Notes under the pieces: generated by a model
What the model saw: only the letters and a program-made list of their open reading frames with translations
What the model was told of the DNA's origin: nothing
Database searches by the model: none
Position numbers and translations under genes: made by a program
Source: Chryseobacterium sp. E1
GTDB taxonomy: Bacteria; Bacteroidota; Bacteroidia; Flavobacteriales; Weeksellaceae
Direction of reading: 5' to 3'
Assembly: GCA_019203745.1 (NCBI GenBank)
Contig: CP078104.1
Location: 3,782,001-3,846,000 of the forward strand
DNA: 64,000 nt
Shown: positions 38,711 to 49,350 of the stretch, piece after piece
Numbering within the stretch: the stretch's first letter is position 1
Layout: each line of letters opens with the position of its first letter

Positions 38711-39714
38711 ATGTCAGATACATATCAAGCCGAAGATATTCGCCAATTAACGGAAAAAGTAAAAGAAAAAAACTACTTGTTTTCTCTTCTGAGACAGGAA
38801 ATCAATAAAGTTATTATTGGACAGGAATATATGATAGACCGTCTTCTGGTGGGCCTTTTAGGGAATGGACACGTTCTTTTGGAAGGAGTACCGGGGCTGG
38901 CTAAAACTTTGGCGATAAAAACCCTGGCTGATGCCGTTCATGGGGAGTTCTCCAGAATTCAGTTTACACCGGATCTGCTGCCTGCGGATGTAGTGGGAAC
39001 TATGATTTACAATATCAAAGACAATGATTTCTCTATAAAAAAGGACCTGTATTTGCCAATTTTGTATTGGCGGATGAGATCAACCGTGCACCGGCAAAAG
39101 TACAGTCTGCACTTCTTGAAGTGATGCAGGAAAAACAGGTGACCATTGGCGATGAAACCATGAAGCTGCCAAAACCATTCCTGGTACTGGCAACTCAGAA
39201 CCCGATTGATCAGGAAGGTACCTACCTGCTTCCGGAAGCTCAAAGTGACCGTTTTATGCTGAAGTGTACCATAGATTATCCAGCTTTTGAAGATGAAAGA
39301 CAGGTCATGAGAATGGTTTCCACATCGCATCAGCCTACTGTAAAGCCTGTGATTTCTCTTCAGGATATCGTAGATGCCAAAGAACTGATCAATCAGATCT
39401 ATCTGGATGAAAAAATTGAAAAATACATCCTGGATATGGTATTTGCAACCCGTTATCCTGAAAACTACGGACTTTCTGAACTGAAGAATTACATCAGCTT
39501 CGGAGCTTCTCCAAGAGCATCAATCAATCTTGCAATTGCTTCAAGAGCTTACGCATTCCTGAAAGGAAGAGCTTTTGTAATTCCGGAAGACGTAAAAGCA
39601 TTGGCGAAAGATGTGTTGAGACATAGAATGGGACTGACTTTTGAAGCGGAGGCTGAAGAAATATCAAGTGAAGAGATCATCAACAGAATTTTAGCAAAAA
39701 TCCAGGCGCCGTAA
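38711..39714 (+). CDS. MoxR-family AAA+ ATPase
   Basis: About 334 residues. AAA+ chaperone-like ATPase: Walker A in LLEGVPGLAKTLAIKTLA, Walker B in ANFVLADEINRAPAKVQS, sensor 1 in VLATQNPIDQEGTYLLPEAQ, then the lid domain (FGASPRASINLAIASRAYAF). The frame breaks near 39043 (KKGPVFANFVLADEI when repaired). MoxR with DUF58 and VWA proteins forms a metal-insertion or envelope-maturation module; here it heads the Bat cluster. Its stop overlaps the next start (TAATG). Confidence 0.92.
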
Positions 39715-40170
39715 TGAGTGAAGTATTGATCAGAAAAGCAGTTCAGGAGGACTGTGCTTCCATGTTGGAACTAATCAGGAGCTGGCGGAATATGAAAAAG
39801 CTTTGCATGAAGTAACGGTTACTTTAGAGCAGTTTACTGAAGATGGATTCGGGAAATCTCCGGTCTGGGGAGCTTTTGTAGCAGAAGTTGATGGCAATAT
39901 TGTAGGAATATCATTATATTATGACAGATATTCAACCTGGAAGGGGAGAAGACTCTATCTTGAAGATCTGGTAGTGACAGAAAGAATGAGAGGAATGCAG
40001 ATTGGGAAAAAACTTTTTGATGCCACACTGGAACATGGAAAGATCAATAATTACAGCGGAATGGTGTTTCAGGTATTAAACTGGAACGAGCCGGCTATCA
40101 ATTTCTATAAAAATACAGTCCGAAATTTGACGATGAATGGTTGAATGTTTCTATTGAATTTAAAAATTAG
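39714..40170 (+). CDS. GNAT acetyltransferase, diamine acetyltransferase-like
   Basis: About 152 residues with GNAT motifs: MSEVLIRKAVQEDCASMLEL, an acidic-aromatic WGAFVAEVDGNIVGISLYYD, the SSAT-like YSTWKGRRLYLEDLVVTE and acetyl-CoA loop RMRGMQIGKKLFDATLEHG, then FQVLNWNEPAINFYKK. The resemblance to spermidine/spermine (diamine) acetyltransferases is good. Breaks near 39770 and 40115. It lies inside the MoxR/Bat cluster without an obvious link to it. Confidence 0.8.
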
Positions 40171-40207
40171 AACATTCAACTTTGAATTTTAAACTTTAAA
40201 CTTGTCT

Positions 40208-41069
40208 ATGCAGATAAAAGATATTGTAAAAAAGTAAAGCAGATAGAAATCCGTACCAGAAAAAAGACGGAGGCTGCTTTGATGGGACAATATCACAGTG
40301 CCTTCAAAGGGCAGGGGATGACCTTTTCTGAGGTAAGACCGTATCAGTTTGGAGATGAAATCAGAAGGATCGACTGGAATAAAACAGCCCGTTTCCGTGA
40401 GCCTTTTGTGAAGGTGATGGAAGAAGAGAGGGAGCTGACAATGATGCTTCTTGTAGATATTTCGGCCTCCATGGATTACGGCACCAAAGTGCAGCTGAAA
40501 AGAGAGTATGTAGCGGAAATTGCTGCCAGCTTAGGATTTTCTGCTGCAGGCAATAATGATAAAGTAGGACTGATTCTGTTTGCTGATAAAGTGTATAAGG
40601 TTATTCCTCCACAGAAAGGGAGAAAGCATATCCTTTCCATCATCAGTACTATTCTGACGGCAGATTATGTTCCTGCAGAATCTAAACTTGACAAAGCTCT
40701 GGAATATATGATGGGGATTTTTAAAAGAAAATCACTTGTTTTCCTGCTTTCAGACTTTGAGGATGAATATGATTCCAAAATGCTGAGGGTGGCATCGAAG
40801 AAACATCAGCTGCTGGGGATGAGGATTTATGATGAAAAAGATAATGAAATTCCTGATGTAGGCTATGCGCTCTTGTATGATTCGGAAACGGGGAAAGAAG
40901 TTTGGGCCAATACCTCCGGTGCAAGATGGAGATATACCTTTGCAGAAGCCAAAAACAAAAGTTAAGAGCTTTGGAAGAAGATTTTGCCAATAGCTCGGCA
41001 AGCTTCATGAATATTAATACCGGCTCAGATTATTCAAAATTGTTGTATAATTATTTTCAGAAAAAATAA
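40208..41069 (+). CDS. DUF58 domain protein of the Bat cluster
   Basis: About 288 residues. Carries the DUF58 signature GQYHSAFKGQGMTFSEVRPY with QFGDEIRRIDWNKTARFREP, then a VWA-like region with the MIDAS-type LLVDISASMDYGTK. The frame breaks near 40240 and 40963; the repaired end is NINTGSDYSKLLYNYFQKK. Soluble. Works with the MoxR ATPase and the VWA membrane proteins in oxidative-stress/aerotolerance (Bat) systems; the molecular function is still unclear. Confidence 0.88.
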
Positions 41070-41128
41070 ATAACACGGGACTACCCGGATATAAAAAAAC
41101 ATAAGGTATCAGCCTTTATATTGTAACA

Positions 41129-42019
41129 TTGAAAAATACTTTTAATATTATCTTTTCTGGTCTGTGCAAATGCTTTTTCACAGATATTGTCCTCCAATGT
41201 AGAAAAGAAAACAATTGCTTTAGGTGAGGTTAACAGTCTCGTCATAAAAATTGACAATCTTAACCAGCAGCAGGTGACTTCCGCACCAAAGAATGAGCTG
41301 CTTCCTTTTCATTTTGAAGAAACCAAAGACAGTATCGGGCAGAACGGGAATTCTTATGAAAGAAAAGTAGAATTTGCTGTTTTTGAAGAAGGAAAATTCA
41401 CCATTCCCGAACTGGAATTTAAAGTCGGAGATAAACTACTTAAAACCATTCCCTATGAAATAGATGTCATTAATACGGCTCAGAAAGCCGATCAGATCAA
41501 TGATATCATGAAGAATAAGGAGGTAAAACTTATTGCCAAAGATTATTGGGAGCTGTATAAATTCTATATTCTGGCAGCGTTGGCAGTGATTGCTCTGATT
41601 ATTGCTGTCATTATGATTGTAAAATGGGGAAGAAAATCAAAAAGCGCTCCGGTAGTGGCTACCAATCAGACATTGAAGGAACTTGATTCCCTGAAAAGAA
41701 AAAATATATTGAAGGAGGTAACTTCCGTTCGTTCTATGTTGAGCTGATCGATATTTCCAGAAACTTTATTACAAAACAATACCATCTTCCCGCAGATGTG
41801 CTTCTTACCGATGACCTTATCGAGGTAATGAAAAGAACAATACCATCTCCCAGGACAATGAAAAAATAGTGGAAGATGTCTTCTTAAGAGGAGACCTCGT
41901 AAAGTTTGCCAAAACATTCCCGGATCAGGAAACCATGGAAAAGACTTTGCCAATATCAGAGATTTTGTAAAAGATCTTCCAAAGATCTAGAATTTGAAAA
42001 CTTAAGAAAGGATGTTTAA
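41129..42019 (+). CDS. Bat-cluster membrane protein between DUF58 and BatA
   Basis: About 297 residues: a signal-like start, a beta-rich periplasmic domain (SSNVEKKTIALGEVNSLVIK, FAVFEEGKFTIPELEFKVGD), one transmembrane segment (FYILAALAVIALIIAVIMIV) and a cytoplasmic helical tail (FYVELIDISRNFITKQYHLP). Breaks near 41155, 41720, 41835 and 41980. The start is uncertain; a TTG at 41129 gives the signal. The layout is like a short BatD. The stop overlaps the batA start. Confidence 0.75.
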
Positions 42020-43002
42020 TTTTGAGTTTTACAGCCCGTGGTTTTTGCTTCTTTTTCTCCTGTTTATCCCTCTTTTGATTAAAGATGCCGGTAAACGGAA
42101 AAGAAAAGGAATAAAAGTTCCTACCATAAAGGACATGAATGACAGCAGCGGAATCCGGGGTGTACTTTTTTACTGAAAATATCAAAGTATATCATTCTTT
42201 CTGCTTTGATCATTGCTATGGCCAGACCGAGAACGTTCACCATTTCTCAGGACAGAGATGATACAAAAGGAGTTGATATCATGCTCTCTATAGATGTTTC
42301 ACTGAGTATGCTGGCCAAAGACCTTAATCCTGACCGTATCACTGCCCTGAAAGATATTGCAGTGAAATTCGTGCAGAAGCGCCCGAATGACAGAATAGGA
42401 GTGGTAGCGTATGCTGCAGAAGCTTTACAAAAGTTCCTGTCACTTCAGATCATCAGGTCGTTATTGATGAAATTAAAAACCTGAATTCTGCAGGTCTTGA
42501 ACCCGGAACAGCCATTGGAGAAGGGCTTTCTGTAGCCGTGAACCATTTAATTAAAAGCAAGGCCAAAAGCAAAGTTATTATCCTGATGACTGATGGGGTA
42601 AGCAATATTCAGAATGCTATTCCGCCTCAGGTGGCTGCTGAACTGGCCAAGAATAATAATATTAAGGTATATTCCATAGGAATCGGGACCAATGGATATG
42701 CCCTGATGCCTACTTCACAGGATATTTTCGGAGATCTGATCTTTACCGAAACTGAAGTGGCCATTGATGAAAATACATTGAGAGAAATTGCCCAGACTAC
42801 GGGAGGAAAGTATTTCAGGGCTACTTCAAACAGCAGTCTTGAAGAAATATACGACGAGATCAATCAATTGGAAAAAACGGATGTGAAGGTTTCCAAGCTT
42901 TACAATTATGACGAATATTTCAAAATATTTCTGTGGATTGCTTTAGGAATGTTGGTGTTGGATGCATTGCTGAGATGGGTGTTTTATAAAATTTTAAGCT
43001 GA
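42012..43002 (+). CDS. batA: VWA-domain aerotolerance protein BatA
   Basis: About 330 residues: N-terminal membrane segments (MFNFEFYSPWFLLLFLLFIP and KYIILSALIIAMARPR), a von Willebrand A domain with the MIDAS motif IMLSIDVSLSMLAKDLNPDR, IILMTDGVSNIQ, and a C-terminal membrane segment (FKIFLWIALGMLVLDALLRW). Breaks near 42170 and 42436. It overlaps the previous gene by eight bases and the batB start by one, so the cluster is translationally coupled. Confidence 0.9.
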
Positions 43003-44007
43003 TGAGTTGGTCTTTAGGAAATTATTGGTATTTATTTTTACTGTTGCTTCTGCCGCTGTTAGCATCCTTTATGATCCGTTTCCTGAAATGGAGAAACAGG
43101 AAAAGAGAAATTTTTGCGAGCAGCCAGTTTCATGATAACTTATTTGAAAAAAGTCAGGATTTACGAAATTTTTCCCCGGATTATATCTGTTGGGTACCCT
43201 GTTTCTCATATTTTCAATTATAGATCTTCTGAATGGTTCGGAAGAAGTGAAGACTACCCAGAAACTGAATAATGTAATTTTTATGCTGGATGTCTCCAAT
43301 TCGATGAATGCGGAAGATATTGACCCAAGCCGTCTTGCGGAGGCAAAGAATCTGATGCTGGGAACAATGCAGAAAATGAAGAATGATAAAGTGGGAATTG
43401 TGATATTTGCAGGGCAGGCGATGTCAATCATGCCGTTGACTACAGATTACAATTCGGCAGAAACCTATATCAGCGGTATTGAAACCAGCTCTATGCAGGT
43501 GCAGGGAACCGATTTTCTGAAAGGAATGCAGGCGGCCGTAGAAAAATTTAAAAATGTAAGCAAAGGCTCCAGAAAAGTGATATTGCTGAGTGATGGTGAG
43601 GATAATGAAGGAAACGACAATGCAGCGATAAGACTCGCCAACAAAGAAGGAATAAGCATTACTTCCGTAGGAATAGGAACAGATGAAGGAGCTCCGGTTC
43701 CTGAGTACTCGTTTGGGCAGTTAATGGGATATAAAACAGACATCAATGGCGGAACGGTAATCTCGAAAAGACAGACCGATGCACTGAAGAAAATGGCAGA
43801 ATCTACAGGAAGCAGCTATATTGACGGAAACAACATCAATGAAGCTCCTGAAAGGATCATAGATGCCGTTAATAAAAAGTCGTCAGGTGCTGAAACACTG
43901 GTGAAATCCCAGAATGCCAACCATTATTATCAATATTTTCTGGCAGTATCTATCCTGTTCTTCTTTTTAATTTATATTTTTAATCCCAAAAAGATTTTAA
44001 TGTGTAG
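43002..44007 (+). CDS. batB: VWA-domain aerotolerance protein BatB
   Basis: About 335 residues, same build as BatA: two N-terminal segments (WYLFLLLLLPLLASFMIRFL; LYLLGTLFLIFSIIDLL), VWA domain with MIDAS NNVIFMLDVSNSMNAEDIDP, KVILLSDGEDNEGND, and a C-terminal segment FLAVSILFFFLIYIF. Breaks near 43155 and in the A-run near 43988; the second repair ends it PKKDFNV at 44007. A TAATTTTG box at 44094 may restart transcription for batC. Confidence 0.9.
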
Positions 44008-44107
44008 CTTTTCCCTGATTTATAGAAGAAATTCTACAAGTACTTTAACCGAATTTTAACAAATAAAACTCTGTTTCTTAACATATAAAGGAATAATTTT
44101 GCAAGTG

Positions 44108-44848
44108 ATGAATACTAAAATTATATTTTTATCGTTTATTCTTACTTTCTCATTCTCAGGCTTTTTGTTTGGGCAGGAAAACTACAGGACTTTAGTTCAT
44201 GAAGGTAACCAGAAATTTGACGGTAAAGATTATGAAGGAGCATCATCAAAATATATGGAAGCTGTGAAATCCAATGATAAGGACTTTACGGCTCATTACA
44301 ATATGGGAAATGCTTTGTATAAGAGTAAAAAGTATGAAGAGGCCAAAACAGAATTTGAAAAAGCAGAAAAGCTTTCACAGACCCTCCCTGATAAAGCCGC
44401 AGCACTTCATAATTTAGGAAATGCCTATATGCAGATGAACCAGCCGGAAAAAGCGGCAGATTATTATAAAAAATCGCTGAAGCAAAACCCATACAGTGAG
44501 GCAACCCGGAAAAATTACGAAATTGCCAAACTGAAAGAAAAAGAACAACAACAAAAGAACGAGCAGAACAACTCAGGAAAAGAAGGCGGTGGTAATGATC
44601 AGAACAAAGGTGACGATCAGAAAGGAGATAAAGACAAGAAACAGGACCAGGGTAGTGGCGAGCAGAATGAAGGAAAAAGTGAACAGGGAAATAATCCTCA
44701 GCAAAATCCGAACAATGAGGGCAGAATGCCAAAGAATCTTGAAAATGCGATCTTAGATAAAATAAACGAAAAAGAAAAAGAAACCGCCAGAAGAATTTTA
44801 AACAAAAATTCTTATTCGATGCCTGAAAGCAACGAGAAAGATTGGTGA
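44108..44848 (+). CDS. batC: TPR protein BatC
   Basis: Intact, 246 residues. A signal peptide (IIFLSFILTFSFSGFLFGQ) is followed by TPR repeats (FDGKDYEGASSKYMEAVKSN; AHYNMGNALYKSKKYEEAKT; LHNLGNAYMQMNQPEKAADY), then a long Gln/Gly/Asp/Lys-rich low-complexity stretch (about residues 150-210) and an ARRILNKNSYSMPES end. The TPRs are expected to scaffold BatA/BatB in the periplasm. It overlaps the batD start by one base. Confidence 0.9.
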   Translation: MNTKIIFLSFILTFSFSGFLFGQENYRTLVHEGNQKFDGKDYEGASSKYMEAVKSNDKDFTAHYNMGNALYKSKKYEEAKTEFEKAEKLSQTLPDKAAALHNLGNAYMQMNQPEKAADYYKKSLKQNPYSEATRKNYEIAKLKEKEQQQKNEQNNSGKEGGGNDQNKGDDQKGDKDKKQDQGSGEQNEGKSEQGNNPQQNPNNEGRMPKNLENAILDKINEKEKETARRILNKNSYSMPESNEKDW

Positions 44849-46585
44849 TGCAGCATAAATTGATTTACATATTGCTTACTCTGGCATCCGTAATTACTTA
44901 CGGACAGGTAAATCTTAGTCTTGATGCAGACAAATCCGAATATGGCAGCAAAGATATCGTAAATCTTACGATTGTACTGGAACTTAATGGTAGTGAACTG
45001 GAACAACAGTCCAGATTTCAGCTTCCGGACCTTTCAAAATTTAATATCATTGGAAGCGGATCTGTAACCAATACCGTCATAGACCCTGCCACCAATACAT
45101 TAATTACTCAAAAGATTTCCAGAATTGCCCTTGAACCTAAGAAAAAGGGTAAAATAAAAATAGGTTCCGTTCTGGTTACCGTTAATAATAAAATCTATAA
45201 AACCGAACCTTTTGATGTCAATATCAGAGATATTGTAGATAAGAGAGCACTGGCCGCCAATACTTCCAACGAGGTCTACCTGAATATGGAAATTGAAGAC
45301 CGTGACGTTTACCAGGATCAGCCTACAGTTGCTGTACTGAGGGTATATTCCAGAAATATGGATAACCTCAGAAAGGTAAAAAACATCCGCCTTCCTGAGC
45401 AGGATAATATCAATGTACATCCTATCAATTTCAATAAATCTGAAATAGATCCGTCCGGCTATGGAAATATGCCGTCACAGGTCCTGGCTATGTTCATGGT
45501 ATTTCCTAATGAAGCAGGCTATGTGGAAGTTCCAGCCGTATCAGCGTCTGTAAGCTCTTATGCCGCTAAAAACAAGATTGTTTCCAATAAAGTAAAAATC
45601 AACGTAAGAAAGCTTCCGGAAGGAGCTCCAGAATGTTTTAAAAATGCTGTAGGAAATTTCAATGTGAGTGTTTATAATGCTTCCAAGGAAAAAGTGGAGG
45701 CCAAAAAACCTATGAATGTGGTTATAAAAGTTTCAGGAGAAGGTAATTTACCGGATATGGAACTTCCTAAAATTGCAGCATCTCCCGACTACGAAATTTT
45801 CGCCCCTAAGATCACCTCTAAAGTGAGCCCGGGAACTACCGGTATGAAAGGAGAGGTTATGGCAAGCTATGTAGTAATTCCGAACAAATCAGGGTCAATA
45901 GCCATCAAAACAGAGCAGTTTGCTTTCTTCGATCCTGAAAACAGGGAATATGTGGATCTCGGGCAGGAAACATTGGCTTTAAATGCTTTTTCTCATGATC
46001 AGATCCTGGAGTCCCGTTCTACTGTAGAAAAGGTAAATGAATATACCAATAACCTCCTTGAAACAGTTAATACCCCGGTTTTAAAAACAACTTCATTTAA
46101 AGTAAAAGAAAAAGTAAATTCCACTGGAATATTCTTTTGGTCAATATTGCCATTCTTCTGGGATTATTCGCTATCTATCTGTTATTTAAGACTTGGCAAA
46201 AAAACGTACATTAGTTAGGGAAACCGTACCGTCTAAACCTTTAGGTTCAGTGGCCGAAACAGAACAGGAAATCAGAGAATTGCTGAAAACGGATATCAAT
46301 GATTATTTTGGCTATCTTGAAAACCTGAAGGACAACGGAGAGTATGAAAAGTTTTTTGTGACATTGGAGGAGCTGGATCAGGAAGTGAGAAACCAGTACT
46401 TCAAAGGCACTGTTGCAGAGTTTAAGACTTTTCTTGAAAAGCACAAAGGCTCTTCAGTAGCAGAAGAATACAGCAATCTGCAGCAGAAAATTCAGATGGA
46501 GAAATATGCTCCTGTGAAATCCGGAGAAGGCCTGGAAGAACTTTTGAAAACAATTGTTAATTTATATTCACAAATTAGCAAATAA
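44848..46585 (+). CDS. batD: Aerotolerance protein BatD
   Basis: About 580 residues. Signal peptide MQHKLIYILLTLASVITYG; a long periplasmic Ig-like region (VNLSLDADKSEYGSKDIVNL, IEDRDVYQDQPTVAVLRVYS, KPMNVVIKVSGEGNLPDMEL, FFDPENREYVDLG); then one transmembrane segment (ILLVNIAILLGLFAIYLLF) and a cytoplasmic helical tail (ELLKTDINDYFGYLENLKDN). Breaks near 46125-46160 join the 44848 frame to the 46193 frame. It closes the Bat cluster. Confidence 0.88.
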
Positions 46586-46599
46586 TCAGTTTATTTTCA

Positions 46600-46607
46600 T
46601 ATTTTTG
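46600..46607 (+). promoter_or_regulatory. Probable -7 promoter box of marC
   Basis: TATTTTTG (TAnnTTTG), 22 bases before the marC ATG, just after the Bat cluster stop. Confidence 0.5.
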
Positions 46608-46629
46608 CGAAATTTTTAATTACAAAGAG

Positions 46630-47231
46630 ATGGAAATTTTTGAAGGTTTCTCTTTTAAAGAGATTATCACCAGCTTTATGGTACTTTTTGCCGTGATCGA
46701 TATTATTGGCTCTGTTCCTATTATAGTAGGACTTCAGCAGAAATTCGGAAAGATTGAGGCAGGCAGAGCTGCAATTACTGCCGGTGCAATTATGATCGTT
46801 TTTTTGTTTGTAGGAAATAAGATCCTTAAGCTTATCGGGGTAGATGTGAATTCCTTTGCCATTGCCGGAGCATTTGTGATTTTTGTCATAGCATTGGAAA
46901 TGATTTTAGGTATTGAAATCAATAAAACTACCGAAGCAAAGGCCGCATCTATTGTACCCATCGCATTTCCGCTGGTTGCAGGTGCCGGAACACTCACAAC
47001 GGCTTTATCCTCAGAGCTGAATTTCATGATATTAATATTATTTGTGGAATCATTCTTAATACAATTTTCGTATATTTGGTGCTGAAATCAGCGAAGTGGT
47101 TAGAACAGAAAATCGGGGATGCAACCTTAATGATCCTTCAGAAAGTTTTTGGAATTATCCTTTTAGCAATTTCAATTAAATTATTCACCGCAAATTTTGC
47201 TCAATTGGTGCAGAATTATATTAATTTTTAA
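46630..47231 (+). CDS. MarC-family integral membrane protein
   Basis: About 200 residues with six hydrophobic segments; family features are FAVIDIIGSVPIIVGLQQKF, FAIAGAFVIFVIALEMILG, and the repeated VPIAFPLVAGAGTLTTAL motif. The frame breaks near 47022 and 47045, since the loop after LTTALS reads differently by one base; the C-terminal half is LNTIFVYLVLKSAKWLEQKI. Function of MarC proteins is not established; the old link with multiple antibiotic resistance was withdrawn. Confidence 0.85.
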
Positions 47232-47236
47232 GTATC

Positions 47237-47434
47237 ATGCAGAAGTTTTATAAAGTATTTCTAGTTGTATTTATCGTATTCATTGCTATCAACCTTTATG
47301 CTATCAACTGGCAGACAGACATCTTAGGTGATGAAGATAATCTTAAATTTGTATTTTCAGCTTCAGCAGCTGCATTAGGCCTTCTCCTGCTTTTCGTAAT
47401 GGATACATGGAGCAAAATAGGTGCAAAAAAATAA
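47237..47434 (+). CDS. Small two-helix membrane protein
   Basis: Intact, 65 residues, two transmembrane segments (YKVFLVVFIVFIAINLYAI and FVFSASAAALGLLLLFVMDT) joined by a short acidic loop WQTDILGDEDNL. It starts five bases after the marC stop, so it is probably co-transcribed. Conserved-looking but family unknown to me. Confidence 0.72.
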   Translation: MQKFYKVFLVVFIVFIAINLYAINWQTDILGDEDNLKFVFSASAAALGLLLLFVMDTWSKIGAKK

Positions 47435-47460
47435 ATAGAATTTATTCAGATATAAATCAG

Positions 47461-47488
47461 CCTCTTTCATTATGAAGGAGGTTTTTTG
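47461..47488 (+). terminator. Terminator after the marC unit
   Basis: CCTCTTTCAT / ATGAAGGAGG stem (one mismatch) followed by six Ts. Confidence 0.75.
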
Positions 47489-47550
47489 TTTTAATGATGA
47501 AATGATTTGTGTATTATATATTTTTATGGCCAAATTAAAATTCAATAGCA

Positions 47551-47605
47551 ATGGGCTTTAGCCTATTTAAAAAAATAAATCAGATCTTCCATTGGCTTTA
47601 GCCAA
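47551..47605. repeat. Pair of short palindromic elements (REP-like)
   Basis: ATGGGCTTTAGCCTAT (47551-47566) and ATTGGCTTTAGCCAA (47591-47605) share the self-complementary GGCTTTAGCC. They lie in the non-coding gap between marC and menF, in the style of repetitive extragenic palindromes. Confidence 0.55.
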
Positions 47606-47617
47606 AACTTATTGCTT

Positions 47618-48585
47618 CTAAGAGATAACCAGATTCTTGAGTATAGCCTCAGATTTCAGCTCCGTTTCAGTCCATTCTTTTTCCGGGCTGCTCTGAGCAG
47701 TAATTCCACCTCCTACAAACACATGTACGGCATCTTTATAAAGTCTGGCGCATCGCAGGTTGACGAAATACTGGATGGTTTCTTCCGTTTCGATCTTAAT
47801 ATAGCCAGCATAAAATTCACGGGGAAATTTCTCATATTTTCTGATATTCTCATTACAGAAATCTTTGGGAATGCCACAAACAGCCGGAGTAGGGTGCAGG
47901 TCTTTAATAAGCTGATCAAGATCTTCACACTTAATTCTGGTTTTAAAATCTGTCCTCAAATGTTTAATATTTCCGGAAATATGATCATAGGTTTCCGATT
48001 GCAGCACCTGATCCGAATAGGTTTCAAGGATATTACGGATGTAAGTGGTAACAGGCTTCTGTTCCTCAATTTCTTTCCCGGACCATTCTTCTGAAACCGG
48101 AAGAGTGCCTGCCAGAGCCATCGTTTCAAACTCATGGGTTGGCTTATTAAATTTTCCCAGGACTTCAGAGAAAGCCCCATCCAGGCGTTTTCCCCATCAT
48201 TGAAGAGATACCTGAAAGCATTCGGATAAGTCTCACATAAGTTTCCAAAACTTTTCGGATAATCAATACGATTAAAATCTGTAAAAATCTTCCTTCTTGA
48301 GTATACCAGTTTAGGCAGATGATGGTCTTTGATCACCCCGATTACCTGTTCCAGGGTATCACAATATTCCTCTTTGGTTTCAGCGACAACGTTTGCCGGA
48401 CCATTGTTTAAAAGCTCATTGGTAATAGACAGTTCATTAAATTCAGCAGGGGCAATCTCAAGAATATCGCCGTTGAAACTGATATGATTTTGGCTGTCGT
48501 AAGAATAGAAACTGACTGCATTTTTATCGTTTTGCTCACTGACAGACCATAGTCTTTCATCGAAAGGAAGTTTGAAATAAATCAT
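47618..48585 (-). CDS. menF: Isochorismate synthase, MenF-like chorismate-binding enzyme
   Basis: About 322 residues of the chorismate-binding fold: the central KLVYSRRKIF, then HISGNIKHLRTDFKTRIK, the active-site block LIKDLHPTPAVCGIPKDFC, YAGYIKIETEETIQYFVNLR and the C-terminal VHVFVGGGITAQSSPEKEWT, all typical of isochorismate/anthranilate synthase components. The PTPAVCG motif favours isochorismate synthase. One base is missing near 48170. A PaaI-like thioesterase gene lies upstream on the same strand, and menC is elsewhere in the window, so a menaquinone role is likely; a siderophore role is possible but no such genes are nearby. Confidence 0.85.
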
Positions 48586-48681
48586 GAGTTATGAAGTGAT
48601 TTTGAAAATCAGCGGCCGGAAGTAATTTAGGAAATTCCGAGGTTGATTTTCCTTTCTGCAAAGGTATTATTAGTCTTAAAG

Positions 48682-48828
48682 ATGTCAAAATTAAAATCAT
48701 TGTTTTTAATCTTATATTTTTCATTTTATATTCCTGATATTCTAAAGGAGACAAGAAATTTTTTCATGAATACATACTGGATTTCTAAAAAGTATGGAGA
48801 AAATAAAAAGGTTGCAGTAAGGGTATAA
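48682..48828 (+). CDS. Possible 48-residue protein opposite the men genes
   Basis: A short rightward frame starting MSKLKSLFLILYFSFYIPDI, with a hydrophobic signal-like N-terminus, ending ENKKVAVRV one base before a strong hairpin. AAAGGAGA before an internal ATG (48766) resembles a ribosome-binding site, so the product might be only 20 residues (MNTYWISKKYGENKKVAVRV). No similarity recognised; included because of the site and the adjacent terminator. Confidence 0.3.
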   Translation: MSKLKSLFLILYFSFYIPDILKETRNFFMNTYWISKKYGENKKVAVRV

Positions 48829-48829
48829 A

Positions 48830-48855
48830 AAAACTCAAAAAAATTGAGTTTTTTA
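48830..48855. terminator. Terminator hairpin
   Basis: AAAACTCAA / TTGAGTTTT stem with a T-run on the plus strand and an A-run that reads as Ts on the minus strand. It serves the thioesterase gene leftwards and/or the small frame rightwards. Confidence 0.65.
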
Positions 48856-48873
48856 TTTTGTATGTTTTTCAGC

Positions 48874-49302
48874 TTATTTATGAATGATATTATTCGTCAT
48901 TGTTGTATGGTTGATAAGCGTTCCTTTTTCATCCCGGATCTCAATTTCCGAAACATGCATGGTTTTTCCTTTTCTGATGAATCGGGCAGTAGCGGTTACA
49001 GTACCGTCCTTTTTGCTTCTCAGGTGATTGGAATTGATATTGGTGCCTACTCCGTAATATTTTTCACCATCGATAAAGATATTCGACAGGCTTGAACCTA
49101 AAGTTTCTGCTAGAACACAGCTTGCCCCTCCGTGCATGATCCCGAACGGTTGATGGGTTCTCGGAAGTACAGGCATCGTTGCGGTAAGGATTTCATTTTC
49201 AACGTCAATATCGATGAATTTTATTTCAAGGGTTTTCGCCAGGGTCTCATCACCCCAGTTATTGATGAACGCTAATATTTCTTCTTTTGTCTGACCTTTC
49301 AT
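48874..49302 (-). CDS. Hotdog-fold thioesterase (PaaI/MenI-like)
   Basis: Intact, 142 residues. The PaaI-type hotdog signature is clear: PFGIMHGGASCVLAETLGSS (HGG motif with the catalytic Glu), TNINSNHLRSKKDGTVTATA and RKGKTMHVSEIEIRDEKGTL. Being next to menF, it is a reasonable candidate for 1,4-dihydroxy-2-naphthoyl-CoA hydrolase of menaquinone synthesis. The alternative is a general acyl-CoA or phenylacetyl-CoA thioesterase. Confidence 0.85.
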   Translation of the reverse strand: MKGQTKEEILAFINNWGDETLAKTLEIKFIDIDVENEILTATMPVLPRTHQPFGIMHGGASCVLAETLGSSLSNIFIDGEKYYGVGTNINSNHLRSKKDGTVTATARFIRKGKTMHVSEIEIRDEKGTLINHTTMTNNIIHK

Positions 49303-49350
49303 TTTGCTTATAGATGATTAATGAGTAATAAGTAATTTTGCTTCTAACTT

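Noticed and set aside
46193..46585. A separate gene after batD
   Set aside because: The frame lacks a start of its own and continues the BatD transmembrane segment and cytoplasmic tail; joined to batD.
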